64,000 nt of DNA from Multivorans sp965232105 (GTDB taxonomy: Bacteria > Acidobacteriota > Thermoanaerobaculia > Multivoradales > Multivoraceae): the NCBI GenBank assembly GCA_965232105.1, contig OZ246956.1, forward strand, positions 1,240,001 through 1,304,000, written 5' to 3'. The notes under the pieces are model-generated. The model had not been told where the DNA came from, ran no database searches, and was given only the letters and a program-made list of their open reading frames with translations. The first letter of the stretch is position 1, and each line of letters begins with the position of its first letter. Shown piece after piece: positions 36,100 to 45,257 of the stretch. The position numbers and the translations under genes were made by a program.

Positions 36100-36333
36100 T
36101 CAACCCCGGCCTTCGAACGCACGCAGCAGGTCCTCATCGAGAGGAGCGTCGAAGTCGTCCGGCACGACGAACCGACCTTTGTCGATGCCGAAGATCGGCC
36201 GCTCTTCCTCCATGCTGACGAGCTTCGCGACCGGTTGGCCCGAGCGCGTGATCACGACGTCCTGGCCAGCGGCAACTTCCCGCAGGAGCCGCGAGAGGTG
36301 CGTCTTTGCTGCGTGGACGGTGACCTGTTTCAT
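36100..36333 (-). CDS. Phd/YefM-type antitoxin
   Basis: 77 aa. The motif VHAAKTHLSRLLREVAAGQDVVITRSGQPVAKL is typical of the Phd/YefM DNA-binding fold. The acidic C-terminus (DDFDAPLDEDLLRAF) would bind the PIN-domain toxin encoded immediately downstream. It is a likely autorepressor. Confidence 0.88.
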   Translation of the reverse strand: MKQVTVHAAKTHLSRLLREVAAGQDVVITRSGQPVAKLVSMEEERPIFGIDKGRFVVPDDFDAPLDEDLLRAFEGRG

Positions 36334-36361
36334 GGCAAGTGACGCTAGACTAAGTCTATGA

Positions 36362-36959
36362 CTAAGTCAACTGGCGCGTCGCCTTTGTACGGCGCTCGGC
36401 GCCCCTGAACGCCCGCCACGGCACCACGACAAACAGCGGCACAACCACCAGGGCAATGAACCCCCAGGCCAGCGTGCCGTAGCCCCTGGCGACCAGGTCG
36501 ATGATCCCGAACGTGGAGAGCCCCGCGGCGGCGACGAGCACGCCAACCGCCGTGCCTGCCTTCTGCACCGGCGTCAGCTTCCCCGAGGCAGGCCTCCACC
36601 GGCGCGGCAGGTCGTCGAGGTTGCTCTCGACGCGCCTCAGCAGCGCGTGAATCGAACCGACGGCGGTCTCGATCAGCGTCCAGCCGGCGACGAGGCCGAA
36701 GATCCGGGCCGACCAGGTTCCGGCTCCACGTCTTGTAGTCGTACGCCCTGGCGAGCCGCGCCAGATCGAAAGACAGCGCCATGACGACGGCGAAGCAGAC
36801 GGTGATGATCGCGACGGACAGCTATCCCCGGTTCCCGAAGCGCCCGGCGTACTCGACGACCTCCCGGCCCGTGGCGTAGCCGCCGCCGATGATCATCGAC
36901 TGGGCGATGATCGCCGGCAGGACGAGGGTGTGGAAGCGGGTCGGCGCCCGGTCCGGCAT
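36362..36959 (-). pseudogene. Decayed YkvI-family membrane permease
   Basis: The N-terminus from ATG 36959 matches YkvI proteins (LVLPAIIAQSMIIGGGYATG REVVEY). An in-frame TAG follows FGNRG near 36822, where Trp is expected. After KTWSRNL (near 36715) the frame shifts, and the rest continues as ARIFGLVAGWTLIETAVGSI in another frame, ending with the last membrane segments and ERRTKATRQLT. About half of the normal ~380 residues is missing in the middle. It is therefore a pseudogene with a nonsense change, a deletion and a frameshift. Confidence 0.75.
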
Positions 36960-36976
36960 CGCGGGTGTCTCGGCGG

Positions 36977-37558
36977 TCAGTCGCCGGCGGTGAGGAACAT
37001 CAGGTTCTGGTACTGGTACTTGCTCCTGAACGAGGCGGATGGCTCCAGGTGGTGGAGACCGGCCATCAGCTCGGTGCGGCTCTTGCCCGTGGCCAGCCAG
37101 TACAGGTCGTGCCTGGGCAGGCCCGAGCGGTGGCTCAGCAGGTCGACGGCTGTCATCTGCTCCATCGCCACCGGGTCGTGGAGGTGGAACTCGGGGAGCA
37201 CGGTACGGATCGGCGCGTCCCAGGCGAGGGCGCCTTCGTCGACGTACATGGCCAGCAAGGTGGCGGTGAAGGACTTCGTGTTGGAGCCGATGGCGAAGAG
37301 CGTGTCCGCCGTCGCGGGGCGCTGCTGCTCGACGTTGCGCCAGCCGTAGCCTTTCGCGTAGACGATCTCGCCGTCTTCGACGATCGCGACGCCGAGGCCG
37401 GGGACCTTCCATTCGGCCATGACGGATTCGACCCATTCGTCGAAGCCGTCGAGGCGGAGGGCGGGGGTTTGGGCGGGGAGGGGGGCGGTGAGGGAGAGGG
37501 TGAGGGCTGCGAGGAGCGGTGCGTACGGCGTGCGGCGGCTGCGGCGTGATCGACCCAT
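36977..37558 (-). pseudogene. Truncated serine hydrolase (beta-lactamase class C-like)
   Basis: 193 aa from ATG 37558 with a signal peptide (PYAPLLAALTLSLTAPLPAQ). It contains the beta-lactamase-family start (VPGLGVAIVEDGEIVYAKGY), the catalytic S-x-x-K (IGSNTKSF) and the region of the Tyr-x-Asn motif (KYQYQN). It stops at FLTAGD, where full-length members continue for another 200 or more residues, and lacks the KTG-like motif. It abuts the decayed permease, consistent with a recombination join. Confidence 0.7.
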
Positions 37559-37580
37559 GGAGTACACCTTAGCCCCGCGC

Positions 37581-37642
37581 TTGACAATCTGGCGAACAAC
37601 TGGTGATGTCATGGCATCACAAGCATGGAGGCGATGACATCA
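37581..37642 (+). promoter_or_regulatory. Promoter/operator of the RHH-PIN toxin-antitoxin pair
   Basis: A TTGACA -35-like box lies at 37581. The near-palindrome TGATGTCATGGCATCA (37604-37619) and an inverted half-site ATGACATCA (37634-37642) run into the antitoxin start. This fits autoregulation by a ribbon-helix-helix protein binding paired sites. The -10 element is not clear. Confidence 0.5.
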
Positions 37643-37905
37643 TGCGGAGTACGGTGCGGATAGACGACAACCTCATGGAGGCACTGCGCACTCGCTCCGA
37701 GGAGGAGGGCCTGAGCATGACTCGCATGCTGAACCGGCTGTTGCGGTCCGGCCTGGCCGCGGAGACGGCGGCCGCCCGCCGGCCGAGGTTTCGACAGGCA
37801 ACCGCGCGCATGGGCCGGGCCCGGGTCGATCTCGACAAGGCGCTCTCGCTCGCCGCTGCGCTCGAGGACGAAGAGATCGTCCGCAAGCTCTCCGTGAGGA
37901 AGTGA
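37642..37905 (+). CDS. Ribbon-helix-helix antitoxin, VapB-like
   Basis: 87 aa. The N-terminal RHH motif RSTVRIDDNLMEALRTRSEEEGLSMTRMLN is followed by a toxin-binding tail. ATG 37642 overlaps the presumed operator. The PIN-domain partner starts 8 bp after the stop. Confidence 0.88.
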   Translation: MRSTVRIDDNLMEALRTRSEEEGLSMTRMLNRLLRSGLAAETAAARRPRFRQATARMGRARVDLDKALSLAAALEDEEIVRKLSVRK

Positions 37906-37912
37906 CCGACCC

Positions 37913-38353
37913 ATGATGATCGTCGACGTCAATGTCCTCCTGTACTCCGTCAACGAGGACGCCGAGAACCACGTGCCGGTCCGCTCCTGGTTGGAGGATG
38001 CGCTGGACGGGGACGAGACGGTGGGTCTGCCGTGGATCGTCTTGCTGGGCTTTGTCCGGATAGCGACGAACCCACGGGTGTTCCCGGCGCCGTTGCCGGT
38101 CGACGAGGCGCTCGACAGAGTGGAACAGTGGTTGGACGTGCATGTCGTCACGGTCGTCACGGAGAAGACCGACCACTGGCCCGCGCTCCGGGGTCTGCTC
38201 GACTACACGGGAACGGCCGGGAACCTGACAACCGATGCGCACCTCGCGGCGTGCGCCATTACCCACGACGCGACCCTGGTGTCCTGTGACGGCGACTTCG
38301 CGCGCTTCGAGGGCCTTCGATGGAAGAACCCCCTGCGAGAGACGCCGGGATGA
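37913..38353 (+). CDS. PIN-domain toxin, VapC-like
   Basis: 146 aa. PIN residues occur in MIVDVNVLLYSVNE, LGFVRIATNPRVF, LTTDAHLAACAI and LVSCDGDFARFEG. It resembles the TA-type VapC subgroup with short helix-rich C-termini. The stop overlaps the ATG of the amidohydrolase (ATGA), though the two functions look unrelated. Confidence 0.9.
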   Translation: MMIVDVNVLLYSVNEDAENHVPVRSWLEDALDGDETVGLPWIVLLGFVRIATNPRVFPAPLPVDEALDRVEQWLDVHVVTVVTEKTDHWPALRGLLDYTGTAGNLTTDAHLAACAITHDATLVSCDGDFARFEGLRWKNPLRETPG

Positions 38354-39885
38354 GGAGCGGTTTCATCGTGTCGGGGCTCCTCGCGGCGCTCCTCCTCACG
38401 GGTTGCAACGGAGCGACCGACGGGGCGGACGAAGCGCCGACCCAGCAATTCGACATCGTCTTCCAGGGCGCCCGCGTCATCGACCCCGAGAGGCGCCTCG
38501 ACGAGATCCGCAACGTCGGCATCCGCGGCGACACGATCACCGCCCTGACGGAGGATCCCCTCGCCGACTCCCTCGCCGACGGCGGCGTCCTCATCGACGC
38601 GTCCGGCCTCGTCCTCGCGCCGGGCTTCGTCGACCTCCACGCCCACGGCCAGGGCCCGGCGTCGCGCGAGTACCAGGCAAGGGACGGCGTGACCACCGCG
38701 CTCGAGCTGGAATGGGGCGTGGCCGACGTGGGGGCGTTCCTGGATGCCAGGCGAGGGAAGTCGCTCGTCAACTATGGCGCCACGGTCAATCACGGCGCGT
38801 TGAGGGGCCTGGAGATCGTCCCGCAGGAGGAACGGGCGGAGCTCGAGGCGGCCTTCACGGCGGCCAGCTCCGCCGACGAACCGCTCACCGCCGAGCGCGA
38901 CGCCGCGGACAGCACGTACTACTCCGAACTGCCGCCCGAGCGTTTCCCCGCCATGCTGGAGCGTCTGGAGCAGGGACTCGAGGAAGGCGCCCTGGGGATC
39001 GGCCTCGCCGTCCAGTACTACCCGGGCGCGAGCCGCCGGGAGATCGTCGAGGTGTTCCGCTTCGCCGGCGAGAAGCGGGCCACCATCCACACCCACGTCC
39101 GTTCGATGACGATCGAGGCGATGCAGGAAGTCCTGGCCAACGCGGTCGCCACCGGGGCGCCCCTGCACATCGTGCACGTGAACAGCATGGCCCTCGGCGA
39201 GATCGACACCGTGCTCGGCCTGATCGGCGGCGCGCGCCGCCTGGGGCTCGACGTGACGACCGAGGCCTACCCCTACACGGCCGGCTCGACCAGCCTCCAC
39301 AGCTCGATCTTCGACGAGGGCTGGCAAGGCCGCCTGGGCATCGACTACGGCGACCTCCAGTGGGAGGCGACGGGAGAGCGGCTGACCAGGGAGACCTTCG
39401 AGCGCTACCGCCGCGAGCGGGGCACCGTCATCCTGCACTTCATGAAGGAAGAGTGGATCGAGACGGCGCTCGGGAACGACTGGGTGATCGTCGCCTCCGA
39501 CGGCATGCCCTACGCCCCGAAGGCGCACCCCCGAACGGCCGGCACCTACTCACGCGTCCTGGGCCGCTACGTCCGCGAACGGGGCACGCTCGACCTGATG
39601 ACCGCCCTGTTGAAGATGACCCTCCTGCCGGCCGACCGCGTGGCGTCCATGTCCGAGCAGATGAGGCGCAAGGGCCGGATCCAGGTCGGCGCCGACGCGG
39701 ACATCGTCGTCTTCGACCCCGAGACGGTGATCGACACGGCCACGTTCGAGGGCGGGCTGTCGTTCTCGGAGGGGATCGTTCACACGATGGTGAATGGGGT
39801 GTTTGTGGTGCGGGATGGCGAGACGGTGGAGGGGGTTGCTCCGGGGCGGGCGATTGTTGGGCGGTTTGGGGGGGTGCCGGAGTAG
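38350..39885 (+). CDS. Amidohydrolase lipoprotein (D-aminoacylase-like)
   Basis: 511 aa. ATG 38350 overlaps the toxin stop and gives a lipoprotein signal with lipobox LTGC (GLLAALLLTGC). Amidohydrolase motifs: GARVIDPERRLDEIRNVGIR, the HxH pair in APGFVDLHAHGQG, TIHTHVRSM, HIVHVNS, IVASDGMPYAPKAHPR and GRIQVGADADIVVFDP. This pattern fits N-acyl-D-amino-acid deacylases. It acts outside the cytoplasm. The substrate is not certain. Confidence 0.88.
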   Translation: MRSGFIVSGLLAALLLTGCNGATDGADEAPTQQFDIVFQGARVIDPERRLDEIRNVGIRGDTITALTEDPLADSLADGGVLIDASGLVLAPGFVDLHAHGQGPASREYQARDGVTTALELEWGVADVGAFLDARRGKSLVNYGATVNHGALRGLEIVPQEERAELEAAFTAASSADEPLTAERDAADSTYYSELPPERFPAMLERLEQGLEEGALGIGLAVQYYPGASRREIVEVFRFAGEKRATIHTHVRSMTIEAMQEVLANAVATGAPLHIVHVNSMALGEIDTVLGLIGGARRLGLDVTTEAYPYTAGSTSLHSSIFDEGWQGRLGIDYGDLQWEATGERLTRETFERYRRERGTVILHFMKEEWIETALGNDWVIVASDGMPYAPKAHPRTAGTYSRVLGRYVRERGTLDLMTALLKMTLLPADRVASMSEQMRRKGRIQVGADADIVVFDPETVIDTATFEGGLSFSEGIVHTMVNGVFVVRDGETVEGVAPGRAIVGRFGGVPE

Positions 39886-39897
39886 CAGGCTATCGGT

Positions 39898-40035
39898 GTC
39901 ACAGGCGTTAGTCTTTGCGGCTGGGGCCGCCATAAGTCCGCCGCTTGGGTCTGGTGCCGCAGCAGCCAGGAGTACTTCCAGAAGGCCGACGTTTGGTCTC
40001 TCAACTCCGAAGGCGAGATCATGCTCGACGTCTGA
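39898..40035 (+). pseudogene. Fragment of HpcH/HpaI aldolase domain
   Basis: Translates to CGWGRHKSAAWVWCRSSQEY followed by FQKADVWSLNSEGEIMLDV and a stop. This matches the aldolase part of the beta-helix fusion gene at about 32142-32285 in protein and DNA. No start is present. It sits at the edge of the phosphorothioation island, so it may mark an insertion or duplication boundary. Confidence 0.65.
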
Positions 40036-40071
40036 GGCGATCGCGAAGCTCGCAGGGGGCGGACTAAGGGG

Positions 40072-40914
40072 TCACTTGTGGCAGGCCAAGCAGACCTTTG
40101 CCTGGCCGTACAGATCGTCGATATCCAGAACCTCGGCATCCGGCCGTAGCGGATTGGGCTGCAGCTTCGCCCGCATCCGCGTGAGTCGCCGCTGATGATC
40201 GAGCCGAATCTGTTCGACCCGTTCCGGCCGTTCTAGGTCCACTAGGGACTCTCCTTGGCTCCATGTGAACGGCGAACCGTGCTCGACGGCGGTTTTCTCG
40301 TAGGCCTTGGCTTCCTCGAATGCCTCGGGGTGTCGATCCTTGAGTCTGACCCACTCGATCTTCTGCTGGAAGAAGCAGAACGTACAGCCGGAGCGAGTAC
40401 GCCACTCGTAGTAGGTGGGTAGACCCAGGCCGGCTCCGTAGAGGAGCTCCAGGACGCCTTCCTTGTTGATTCCGGCGTCCTTCAAAGGCAGGCGTATCTT
40501 CAGGTTCTGGTGCCGAGAGGAGTAGCCCTCGCGATACTCCTCGTCTGCCCGGATGGCGACGTAGCTGAAGACCCTGGTTCCTGCGTCAAGGGCGGGCCGG
40601 ACCCAGTCTTCGAACGGGCGCAGCTTGAGCATGCGGGTGCACCAGCGGCTCTGGGCTGATGGTAGGTAGTCGTTGTAGCGTTTCAGCCAGAAGTCGAAGT
40701 CGCGGTCCGGGTTGAGCCGCAGAATTGGCTTCCCGAGGAAGCCTTCCAGGCGGTTGAGGAACTCGTAGACCTCAGGAAGTTCCTTGCCGGTGTCGGTGAA
40801 GAAGTAGTCGATTTCGAGATCTGGGTGGTTCTGTCGCATGTGCACAGCTAGTGCGGCGCTGTCTCGGCCCCCTGAGAGGCCCAGTACGTGCCACTCGGCT
40901 TTCGCGGTGGTCAT
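40072..40914 (-). CDS. sspD: SspD/DndC-like ATP pyrophosphatase (PAPS reductase family) for DNA phosphorothioation
   Basis: 280 aa. The PP-loop SGGRDSAALAV (residues 14-19 are SGGRDS) activates with ATP. Cysteines occur in WCTRMLKL, RSGCTFCFFQQK and the terminal CLACHK, suitable for an iron-sulfur cluster or sulfur relay. In Ssp systems SspD, with SspA, B and C, inserts sulfur into the DNA backbone in a single-stranded pattern. The start ATG 40914 overlaps the stop of the sspC-like gene. The gene order sspB-sspC-sspD supports the call. Confidence 0.82.
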   Translation of the reverse strand: MTTAKAEWHVLGLSGGRDSAALAVHMRQNHPDLEIDYFFTDTGKELPEVYEFLNRLEGFLGKPILRLNPDRDFDFWLKRYNDYLPSAQSRWCTRMLKLRPFEDWVRPALDAGTRVFSYVAIRADEEYREGYSSRHQNLKIRLPLKDAGINKEGVLELLYGAGLGLPTYYEWRTRSGCTFCFFQQKIEWVRLKDRHPEAFEEAKAYEKTAVEHGSPFTWSQGESLVDLERPERVEQIRLDHQRRLTRMRAKLQPNPLRPDAEVLDIDDLYGQAKVCLACHK

Positions 40915-43900
40915 GAGGCGGCGCGCTCCTGGTCGTCGACGTCTGTGGGCGGCGGCGCACTGGCGCTGAGATAGCGAGCGCTCACCTCGGCGAGCGCTGC
41001 CAGGACCACATGGCGCTGGTCTTCTCGAGTCTCGTTTAAGACGGCCTCCAGCCGCGAGGCCAGCGATTCGACGTCCGGGCGATCCAGATCCCCGACGGCG
41101 AACTCGTCATGAAGCGTGGCGGGGGCGCCTCCCAAGCCGACCACAACAGCCATCGAGTGGCGCTTGTCGGGTCTACCTTTGACGCGCGCGAAGGCTTCGG
41201 CTCGAAGGAAGCGTTGGGCCATTGCGGCGATCTCAACGGTGGCACTATCGATGTCGGGATCGACCCAGGCTTGCGGCGGCTTGTTGACCGCCAAGCTCGC
41301 AAGTCCTTCGATGTCGCCATCGGTCCCCTCGAAGCGGGACAGGCGGACGATGAAGGCCTCTAGGCGGTGGTCACCACCCAGCTCCCTGATGTTGTCGGCC
41401 CGGTCCCGTAGCTCCGCGAGCATGGCCGGCGAGGAGTTCGGCACCTGAAGCTCCGAGAGGAGTATCTCGCGCAGCCGCCCGAGCATCGCGGGCCATGCCT
41501 CGACCAGTTCTGTCAGGCCTAGTCGTACACGGTCTGCGATGCGCCTGGCTGCGTCTTCTTCGGCATCGGCCAGAGGCTCCTTCAGGAGCTCCGGGATGTC
41601 ATCAAAGAGAAGGCGGTTCGGGTCCTTGGCCTGCCGGAAGAGGTGTCGCACGTCGCGGGCGTTCTGCGACAGGCGCTGGGTACGCCCGGTCCAGGCCGGC
41701 AAGCGGTCATGAATCGTTACCAGACCTCTGGCTACGTCGATCGGCTCAAGGCACGAAAGAGCGTTGTTCGTGTCCAAGTCGCGTACTACGTTGGCTAACT
41801 CGCCTAACAGTTGGCGCGAGACGCTGCCCAGGTCCATCCATCGGAACTGCACGTCAGACGGGTCTCTTACCAAGAAGTCGATGTCCAGGTCAGTGACACG
41901 GGTCTGAAAGACGCCTTCCCGATAGAAGGCCAGGACGTTCTGCTGGGAGAGCAGGAAGGCCACCGACAGTACAGGCAGTAGTCCGTCTTTGATGCCGAAC
42001 GGTGGCCTACGCCAAACGCTGTAGAGCTCGGTTAGCGGGACTGCGCGGTGGGCATTGCTCGCCAGGAAGTCCTGGGCTGCCTCCCACGCTGGTGCCAGAT
42101 TGTGGAGATCTAGCGGACCTGGCTTGGGAGCCGTGAACCTCCAGCCATCCCCGGAGTTACAGTACAAGCCCGTCGACGCCAAGAGGGATACGAAGAGGCC
42201 GCCTTCCGCCGGGAACCCCTTGATGCCAAGCCGCATCTCTCCCTCGCTCAGCACCATGCGCCGGAGAAGAGCGTTCTGCGCAGCTACCGCGTTGCTGGAG
42301 GGTTTGGCCCGGCCGAGTAGCTCATTGTGGAGGCGGGGTGCGTCACAGAACCGCGAGTTGGCCAAGTCGGAGGCCAGGGAACTAAGTCCGGCGCGCGATA
42401 GCTGTTTGCCCCTTGCTCCCATGCGATACCAGGATGCGTTGTCGAAGGCGCGCGCGAGTTCGGTTTCGACGCGTTCCTCAACGGCCGAGATGCGAGCCAA
42501 GACCTCCGTGCGGGCTACTCGGTCCCCTTGTAACTCGGGAGTCTCATCTCGTACACGCTGCAAGGCAGACAGTTCAGCCGCCAGAGCAGGAATCCCCCAT
42601 GCACTGGGTGAGAATCCCGCGACGATGTCCCAATCCGCTGAAGTCTCCGCGGCATGGCGACAGAGGTCCTTCGCTTCCTGCTCCGATTCTCCCTGTGTGG
42701 GAACGCCGAGGAGGAAGAGCCCGATTGCCCCTTGTTGCGGTGAGAAGTCGGCAGCGGTCTGCCTCAGTTCTTCAAGAGGCACTACGGTGACATCGAACCA
42801 ACGAAGTGCGCCAGTCTGGTGGTAGTGGCGCTTTGCCACGACATGGTCCAGTTCGGTTGACGTGCGCAGCGTCCGAAAATCAAGTTCAACCGCTTCCAGG
42901 GAGTGCTCTTCAAGAGCCTTGTCGATGTCGAAGTCGCTACCCTCGAAGATCGCCCAGGCATCCGAGAACCTTCTGAAGACGATGAGTGAGCGCTCGCGCA
43001 GGCCCTCCAAGGCTGTGTCGACTTCCTCAGCCTTGTGCTCCGGCATAGCCAGGGCCAGCAAGGGCCTGCTCGCCGTCAGACCGGAGCTTTCCTTGAGCAA
43101 GTCCAGGAGTGCGATCACCTTCAGCAGTCGCTGCTCCAGCTCATCACAGCCCATCGCGTCGCTACGCCCCAGGGCATAGGCAGCCAGAGCCCAACGGTGG
43201 CCGTCCGGCGACACCAGGATCGACGGTTCCAGGTTGGCACGCAAGTAGTCCCAAAGGCGTTCGGGTGAGAAGAGCGCGTCTTCGTCAGCGGCGCGCAGGA
43301 AGTCCTGGAAGCCGAGGGGCTCGGCGGAGTTGAGGAACGCGAACAGACTCCTCTGGTTCTGGCCGAAACGCCGGCGAGAAAGGGGGCCTAGTAGGCACGC
43401 CACGACGGGGTGGAGCGGCCAGCAGTCTTCCAGCCTCTCGGCGAGAGAGCCTGATGCTTGCCGCTTGGAGAGTGCGGCTACCTGTTTGGCCAGTTGGCTC
43501 GGCTGCTGTGGCCGATGCCCGTTTTCGATCGCACGGCCAAGGAGCTCGATCTGCTCCTCTTCTGCCGTGTTGATCGGCAGGTCAACGAAACGGCCTTGAA
43601 TCTTCGCCCACTCGTCGCGTGCCTCCCGAGAGAGGCGGTGCGCGTACTCGGCGAACGCCTGATGGAGGATGCCGACAACGATGAGTCGCCCCCGGCTTCG
43701 CGAGGCACGTTCCGCCAACTGTTGAAAGAGGTGGACATCGGAACCGTCGTGCGCCGCCGCCTCGAGGAACTTGCCCATCTCATCGATGAACACGAACAGA
43801 CCGCCGCCCGCGCGGGGGTTTCGGGCCGCAATCTCGTCGAGTGCTTCGAGGACACGAGGCTCCGTCCAGGAGTCCGCCGGTAGCCATCCTGCCGCTTCGA

Positions 43901-44291
43901 TGGCCTCGCCGATAACGCGGGCGGGTGCATCGCGGCGGCCGGCGACGGGCAAAACGCGCCAACCTCGGGTCCGTGGCGGCAGGGCCTTCGTCAGCACTTC
44001 GAAGGTTGGTTGGCCCAAGAGGGCTTCGGCATCGCTTCGGAGACGTTTGGTGCCGTTGAGCGCTGCACCCAAGACCACCGCCAGGCTCGACTTACCGGTG
44101 CCATAGGGCCCCGTCCAGGTGAAGGCGCCCTGCCCGGTCGCGAGGACGTGGTGGGCCATGGTCTCCAAGACATCGGCCGAGGACCGCGGGCAGATGAAGC
44201 CTTCGAGCGCCGACGGGTCGCTCATGTCCGAGTCGATGTTGATGGCGCGTTGGTAGCGACGGGCGACGTGGACCCGTTCCGCCAACGGCAC
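40911..44291 (-). CDS. sspC: SspC-like large P-loop ATPase of a phosphorothioation cassette
   Basis: 1126 aa from GTG 44291, which overlaps the sspB stop (TAGTG) and has AGGAGG about 8 nt upstream. The protein starts VPLAERVHVARRYQRAINID and has Walker A GPYGTGKSSLAVVLGAALNG around residue 60, then FVFIDEMGKFLEAAAHDG as Walker B with sensor acidic residues and LIVVGILHQAFAEYA. This fits the ATPase subunit that works with SspB and SspD. The long alpha-helical C-terminal part is not recognisable. No SMC-type DndD features (long central coiled coil with zinc hook) are present. Confidence 0.78.
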   Translation of the reverse strand: MPLAERVHVARRYQRAINIDSDMSDPSALEGFICPRSSADVLETMAHHVLATGQGAFTWTGPYGTGKSSLAVVLGAALNGTKRLRSDAEALLGQPTFEVLTKALPPRTRGWRVLPVAGRRDAPARVIGEAIEAAGWLPADSWTEPRVLEALDEIAARNPRAGGGLFVFIDEMGKFLEAAAHDGSDVHLFQQLAERASRSRGRLIVVGILHQAFAEYAHRLSREARDEWAKIQGRFVDLPINTAEEEQIELLGRAIENGHRPQQPSQLAKQVAALSKRQASGSLAERLEDCWPLHPVVACLLGPLSRRRFGQNQRSLFAFLNSAEPLGFQDFLRAADEDALFSPERLWDYLRANLEPSILVSPDGHRWALAAYALGRSDAMGCDELEQRLLKVIALLDLLKESSGLTASRPLLALAMPEHKAEEVDTALEGLRERSLIVFRRFSDAWAIFEGSDFDIDKALEEHSLEAVELDFRTLRTSTELDHVVAKRHYHQTGALRWFDVTVVPLEELRQTAADFSPQQGAIGLFLLGVPTQGESEQEAKDLCRHAAETSADWDIVAGFSPSAWGIPALAAELSALQRVRDETPELQGDRVARTEVLARISAVEERVETELARAFDNASWYRMGARGKQLSRAGLSSLASDLANSRFCDAPRLHNELLGRAKPSSNAVAAQNALLRRMVLSEGEMRLGIKGFPAEGGLFVSLLASTGLYCNSGDGWRFTAPKPGPLDLHNLAPAWEAAQDFLASNAHRAVPLTELYSVWRRPPFGIKDGLLPVLSVAFLLSQQNVLAFYREGVFQTRVTDLDIDFLVRDPSDVQFRWMDLGSVSRQLLGELANVVRDLDTNNALSCLEPIDVARGLVTIHDRLPAWTGRTQRLSQNARDVRHLFRQAKDPNRLLFDDIPELLKEPLADAEEDAARRIADRVRLGLTELVEAWPAMLGRLREILLSELQVPNSSPAMLAELRDRADNIRELGGDHRLEAFIVRLSRFEGTDGDIEGLASLAVNKPPQAWVDPDIDSATVEIAAMAQRFLRAEAFARVKGRPDKRHSMAVVVGLGGAPATLHDEFAVGDLDRPDVESLASRLEAVLNETREDQRHVVLAALAEVSARYLSASAPPPTDVDDQERAAS

Positions 44292-45247
44292 TAGGCCACC
44301 TCCTCGCGATCGGACCACATGTAGTCTTGCTCGATGAAGTCGAGTGCTTCCGTCTCACCCACTGCGCGTGTTCGGAACAACTGCTTCAGCCCGGCCGTTT
44401 CTGACCAGCGGTAGACGCCGCCGGTGCCTTCCTCGATGCGGAGGAGCCGATCCGCGAGCGCGTCCTCGTCCAGCAGGAAGACACGGCCAGGCGATCCCGG
44501 TTCATGGGCGAGAGCCTCGAAAGACAGGGTCCCGGCTGTGGAGTAGCTATCCCAGAACTCGCTCACTGCAAGGGCAAACACGCCGGCTCCAAGCGTCGGC
44601 TTCTGACCGCGGACAAAGCGGAACCCGTCGCGCTTGCCGGCAGGCCGAATCAAGCCGAGTTCCGTCAGTGGCGACTCGAGCGCATCCTCGTAGCTTGCTT
44701 TGGCCGAGGTAGGTCGCCGGACATAGCTGCGCACGAAGCACTTGACATCGTTCCCGATCGTGGTGGCCGAGGCTCGGGGCCATTGCCGGTCTTCCTTGAG
44801 CTTCACGATTCCTCGAACTAGCGCATCACGCTCGAAGGTCGCGGCCGGGTAGTGACTGAAGGCCCAGAACCAAGTCGTGTTCTGAGCGTTGCCGCAGAGA
44901 CGCCAGTGGATGAGCCATGTCGTCGCCGGGACCTCCATGTAGGGGTCAAGTCCGCCGTCGTCAACGAACAAGCGGCGTCCGAGTTCAGTGGGCGAGGGCG
45001 GGCTGCTCGCTTCGTCGATTACGCCGGTGACGACGGCCCAGTGGCGCATCGACGCCACCATGTTCCTGCCAACACCGAACCGGGCGATCGCATCCTCGGA
45101 CAGGAAGACGGACTTCCCGTTGCCCGCACCGCCGCCGTCGGAGACGGCGTCGACCGCCTTCTTCAGCCACCCGTAGCGAAGCGGGAAGGTCTCGTGGCCT
45201 GATAGCTTGGGCCGGTATCCGTCTTCGTGTATAGGGCCTCGGAGCAT
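44291..45247 (-). CDS. sspB: SspB-like DUF4007 DNA nickase of a phosphorothioation cassette
   Basis: 318 aa. DUF4007 hallmarks are present: PKLSGHETFPLRYGWLKKAV and FGVGRNMVASMRHWAVVTGV, then TWLIHWRLCGNAQNTTWFWA. SspB is the DUF4007 nickase that gives the Ssp modification its single-strand pattern. It is first in the minus-strand operon, divergent from the cysteine desulfurase gene. No strong ribosome site is visible before ATG 45247. Confidence 0.82.
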   Translation of the reverse strand: MLRGPIHEDGYRPKLSGHETFPLRYGWLKKAVDAVSDGGGAGNGKSVFLSEDAIARFGVGRNMVASMRHWAVVTGVIDEASSPPSPTELGRRLFVDDGGLDPYMEVPATTWLIHWRLCGNAQNTTWFWAFSHYPAATFERDALVRGIVKLKEDRQWPRASATTIGNDVKCFVRSYVRRPTSAKASYEDALESPLTELGLIRPAGKRDGFRFVRGQKPTLGAGVFALAVSEFWDSYSTAGTLSFEALAHEPGSPGRVFLLDEDALADRLLRIEEGTGGVYRWSETAGLKQLFRTRAVGETEALDFIEQDYMWSDREEVA

Positions 45248-45257
45248 CGGTTCACGC

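Noticed and set aside
40911..44291. Possible Dnd system (DndD) or BREX ATPase
   Set aside because: No SMC-like coiled coil with zinc hook, no DndE and no PglZ or BrxX. The DUF4007 neighbour fits SspB, so an Ssp call is better.
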